From Eubacterium sp. (GTDB taxonomy: Bacteria; Bacillota; Clostridia; Oscillospirales; Acutalibacteraceae), in assembly GCA_015655975.1 (NCBI GenBank), contig DVEP01000041.1, forward strand, positions 1-43,139: a DNA stretch of 43,139 bases, written 5' to 3'. Under the pieces are notes generated by a model, which did no database searches, was not told the origin of the DNA, and saw only the letters and a list, made by a program, of their open reading frames with translations. Shown piece after piece: positions 41,772 through 43,139 of the stretch (the first letter of the stretch is position 1; every line of letters starts with the position of its first letter). Made by a program: the position numbers and the translations under genes.

Positions 41772-43139
41772 TTGAAAACATTAAAAAAACTGACTGCAAT
41801 AATCATTGCTTCAATCGTACTTTTGCAAACATCTGTTTTTGCATACGCATCCGAAACAACCACCAAATCTCCGTTCAACTCAAAAACATATACTCACCAT
41901 TTGAACATAGACAAAGACAGAATTTTAAACGGAATAGATGTTTCAAAGCACAACCTTATTGACGGCAATAAAAAGCAAAGTATCGACTGGCAAAAAGTCA
42001 AATCAGACGGCACTGAATTTGTTTTCATAAGAATTGCTTACAGAGGGTACGGCACAAGCGGTTCTTTAAACAAAGAGCCGTATTTTGAAGAACTGTACAA
42101 CGGCGCAAAAAATGCAGGTCTTAAAATAGGAATTTATTTCTACTCACAGGCAATTACAGAAAAAGAAGCAATCGAAGAGGCTGAGTATTCTCTGTCGCTG
42201 TTAGGCAACAAAAAACTCGATCTGCCTATTGTTTATGACTACGAATTTGCAAGTGTTGACTCGGGCAGACTTGACAGTGCAAACCTCACAAAAAGAGCAA
42301 TGACGGACAATGTTTTGGCTTTCTGCAAGACAATAGAAAACGCAGGATATTCCGCAATGCTGTATGCAAACAAAACTTTTTTAAACAAATACTTAAACGC
42401 AAATGAAATCTATTTAAAATATCCAATTTGGATAGCTCGATACGATGTTACAAAACTTGACTATACAGACGGTGTTACTGCGTGGCAATATGCGTCCGAC
42501 GGTGAAGTAAACGGAATAAACGGAAGAACGGATATAAACTTTCTCTACGACGGACTTTCACTTGCAACAGTTTACGGAATTAACCCATACTACATATACA
42601 CAGGCAAAGCAATCACGCCAAAAATAACTTTAAAATACAACGGAAAAACACTCAAAGAAGATGTCGATTACTCAAAACCGATAGTAAAAAACAATACAGA
42701 GCGCGGAACTGCAACAGTAACAATCAACGGCAAGGGTCAATATGCAGGCACTGTAAGAACTTGTGAATTTCAAATAGTTAATAAATCTGAAATTGAAACT
42801 TCTGTTAAAAAAATCGGAAAAGTTACGGCAGAACAACTGAATATCAGAAATGCTCCGTCAACTTCAAATTCCATAATTTACGCAAGGCTTTATAAAGACG
42901 ATTTTGTTAAAATCATAGGTCAATGCGGCGACTGGTACAAAATCTCATACAATGCGTCAGGCAAAAACTATGAGGGATATGTATCTAAAGACTTCATAAA
43001 AATTACTGCCGACAATATCGACGAAGTCATCCCGTCGGACAGAATGGGACAGGTAATGGTGAGCAGTGCGAAGTTGAAGTCAAGTCCGGACAACAGCAGT
43101 GCGACAATCACAACAGCGAAAAAAGGCTACAAACTGTAT
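41772..43139 (+). CDS. GH25 muramidase with surface-repeat and SH3 domains (runs off the window)
   Basis: The start is a TTG at 41772, with AAAGGAGAG 6 bases upstream; the frame stays open to the window edge (456 codons). A signal peptide (about 1-30) ends near YAS. The GH25 domain (about 55-265) has NGIDVSKHN, FIRIAYRGYGTSG and PIVYDYEFAS. Next is a domain of about 70 residues with YIYTGKAITPKITLKYNGKT and GTATVTINGKGQYAGTV, seen in many clostridial surface proteins. Then comes an SH3b domain with TAEQLNIRNAPSTS, and a second SH3b-like repeat (about 435 on), truncated. A wall-binding secreted lysozyme; the C-terminus is unknown. Confidence 0.9.
   Translation, partial: MKTLKKLTAIIIASIVLLQTSVFAYASETTTKSPFNSKTYTHHLNIDKDRILNGIDVSKHNLIDGNKKQSIDWQKVKSDGTEFVFIRIAYRGYGTSGSLNKEPYFEELYNGAKNAGLKIGIYFYSQAITEKEAIEEAEYSLSLLGNKKLDLPIVYDYEFASVDSGRLDSANLTKRAMTDNVLAFCKTIENAGYSAMLYANKTFLNKYLNANEIYLKYPIWIARYDVTKLDYTDGVTAWQYASDGEVNGINGRTDINFLYDGLSLATVYGINPYYIYTGKAITPKITLKYNGKTLKEDVDYSKPIVKNNTERGTATVTINGKGQYAGTVRTCEFQIVNKSEIETSVKKIGKVTAEQLNIRNAPSTSNSIIYARLYKDDFVKIIGQCGDWYKISYNASGKNYEGYVSKDFIKITADNIDEVIPSDRMGQVMVSSAKLKSSPDNSSATITTAKKGYKLY

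Overview
The window reads as a chromosomal segment of an AT-rich, low-GC Gram-positive anaerobe, most likely an uncultured gut Clostridia/Oscillospiraceae-type bacterium. Evidence: the Firmicutes gene order corC-like/phoH/ybeY/era/yqzL/recO/mutS2; purine-rich Shine-Dalgarno sites with several TTG/GTG starts; near-consensus sigma-A promoters with 17-nt spacers; NfnAB and an iron alcohol dehydrogenase of fermentative metabolism; a Cys-type sulfatase that needs an anaerobic maturase; and FeoAB. Genes fill almost the whole window. There is no gene-free stretch above 300 bases, and I saw no tRNA, rRNA, CRISPR array or prophage.

Layout. 1-102: probable 3' end of an IS3-family insertion sequence. 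209-697: mscL with a zinc-ribbon tail. 7634-728 (minus): lacZ, comEC, holA and a toprim RNase M5-like gene with tiny gaps or overlaps, driven from a promoter in the 7635-7771 divergent region. 7772-9885 (plus): a FemX-type peptidoglycan bridge enzyme overlapping an atypical alanine racemase. 13040-9923 (minus): an uncharacterised membrane protein, a 696-residue protein of probable alpha/alpha-toroid type, and a DUF1648 protein. 13212-14042 (plus): a lipoprotein. 17650-14118 (minus): iron alcohol dehydrogenase, then nfnA-nfnB, whose promoter carries a 15-bp inverted repeat. 24307-17867 (minus): the housekeeping corC-like/phoH/ybeY/era/yqzL/recO/mutS2 operon, mostly joined by 4-nt overlaps.

24480-30379 (plus): an FkbM methyltransferase, then MscS, TauE/SafE exporter, sulfatase and GPH sugar symporter, a plausible unit for taking sulfate off a glycan and handling the products. 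38471-30453 (minus): an iron-centred region, feoA-feoB, then a separately promoted operon of a NEAT-like cell-surface protein, two CydDC-like ABC half transporters, YgbA and YbaN, ending with a separately promoted deoxyinosine glycosylase. The promoter of the NEAT-like operon carries three copies of GTTAG-N6-CTAAY, one between -35 and -10, one over the -10/start region and one in the leader; this is the most distinctive regulatory signal in the window. 40743-38620 (minus): DAHP synthase and a DRE-TIM aldolase, each with its own promoter. 40994 to the right edge (plus): two tandem GH25 lysozymes, the second (TTG start) running off the window.

The best candidate for an under-described system is the NEAT-like/ABC/YgbA/YbaN operon with its triple operator beside feoAB, possibly haem/porphyrin or nitrosative-stress handling; that function is inference from context.
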